NCBI GenBank assembly: GCA_947378845.1
Contig: CANCLQ010000003.1
Span: 22,381-86,380 of the forward strand
Origin: Opitutia bacterium
GTDB lineage: Bacteria; Verrucomicrobiota; Verrucomicrobiia; Opitutales; UBA953
DNA length: 64,000 bases
Reading direction: 5' to 3'
In this document: positions 63,994 through 64,000 of the stretch, in pieces
How the letters are laid out: every line of letters begins with the position of its first letter
Position numbering within the stretch: position 1 is the first letter of the stretch
Made by a program: the position numbers and the translations under genes
Notes under the pieces: generated by a model
Database searches by the model: none
Told to the model about the DNA's origin: nothing
What the model saw: only the letters and a program-made list of their open reading frames with translations

Positions 63994-64000
63994 TTTTAGA

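Noticed and set aside
1..64000. CRISPR arrays, insertion sequences, integrases, phage and defence genes
   Set aside because: No repeat-spacer pattern, transposase or integrase motif, or known defence gene was recognisable on either strand.

Overview
The window is a compact bacterial chromosome segment, almost certainly from the Verrucomicrobiota and probably Opitutales-like. This is inferred from gene content, not from an rRNA. The pointers are a DUF1549/DUF1553 'planctomycete cytochrome' protein followed by a Tat-exported DUF1501 protein, an LL-diaminopimelate aminotransferase (DapL), adjacent RNase HII and HIII genes, large TPR-O-GlcNAc-transferase (SPINDLY-type) proteins, and a secreted lactonase beside PVC-type sugar isomerase and Gfo/Idh/MocA genes. 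Genes are packed tightly. Many neighbours overlap by 4 bases, convergent pairs share stop codons, and no gene-free stretch exceeds about 275 bases. Shine-Dalgarno sequences are rare. I see no IS element, integrase, phage gene, CRISPR array or rRNA.

Layout. 1-10 kb: the end of a BioG/BioH-like esterase and bioC; rnhB and rnhC; mutY; a two-domain PPK2; a secreted thioredoxin-TPR protein; an acetyl-CoA synthetase with an N-terminal membrane anchor; a HAD phosphatase; and a DUF2071 protein. 10-17.5 kb: histidine genes (hisN, hisD, hisA) with a LolA-like gene among them, then the protein quality-control genes clpX, clpP and tig, and coaD. 17.6-26.5 kb: pgsA-pgpA for phosphatidylglycerol, three tandem TPR-O-GlcNAc transferases, and ygfZ. 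26.6-36.5 kb: class I fumarase, a secreted esterase with a secreted TIM-barrel glycosidase, a lone nuoA, and a MscS plus Gld-type ABC transporter operon. 36.7-46.6 kb: trpS, a coiled-coil membrane protein and a secreted partner, ileS, a DksA-like protein with a histone-like tail, lspA, a flavin reductase-like protein, a degenerate RluA-like protein, and rpsT with tRNA-Tyr. 46.9-51.4 kb: a DCC protein, a lipoprotein, an Opp/Dpp permease pair, an FmdB-like small protein, and ribosomal genes in the order trmD-rplS-rpsP. 51.6-64 kb: a CrtI-like oxidoreductase, lactonase, the PVC cytochrome/DUF1501 pair, panC, a sugar isomerase with a Gfo/Idh/MocA dehydrogenase, TspO, dapL and tRNA-Phe.

Most of the window is housekeeping. 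The parts that stand out are the 7 kb run of three TPR-glycosyltransferases, which is lower in G+C where I counted; the membrane-tethered acetyl-CoA synthetase; a coiled-coil membrane protein paired with an unknown secreted protein; and several family members that have lost signature metal or catalytic residues (DksA-like, IleS zinc finger, RluA-like, FmdB-like, HAD). I did not find a convincing new defence or mobile system.
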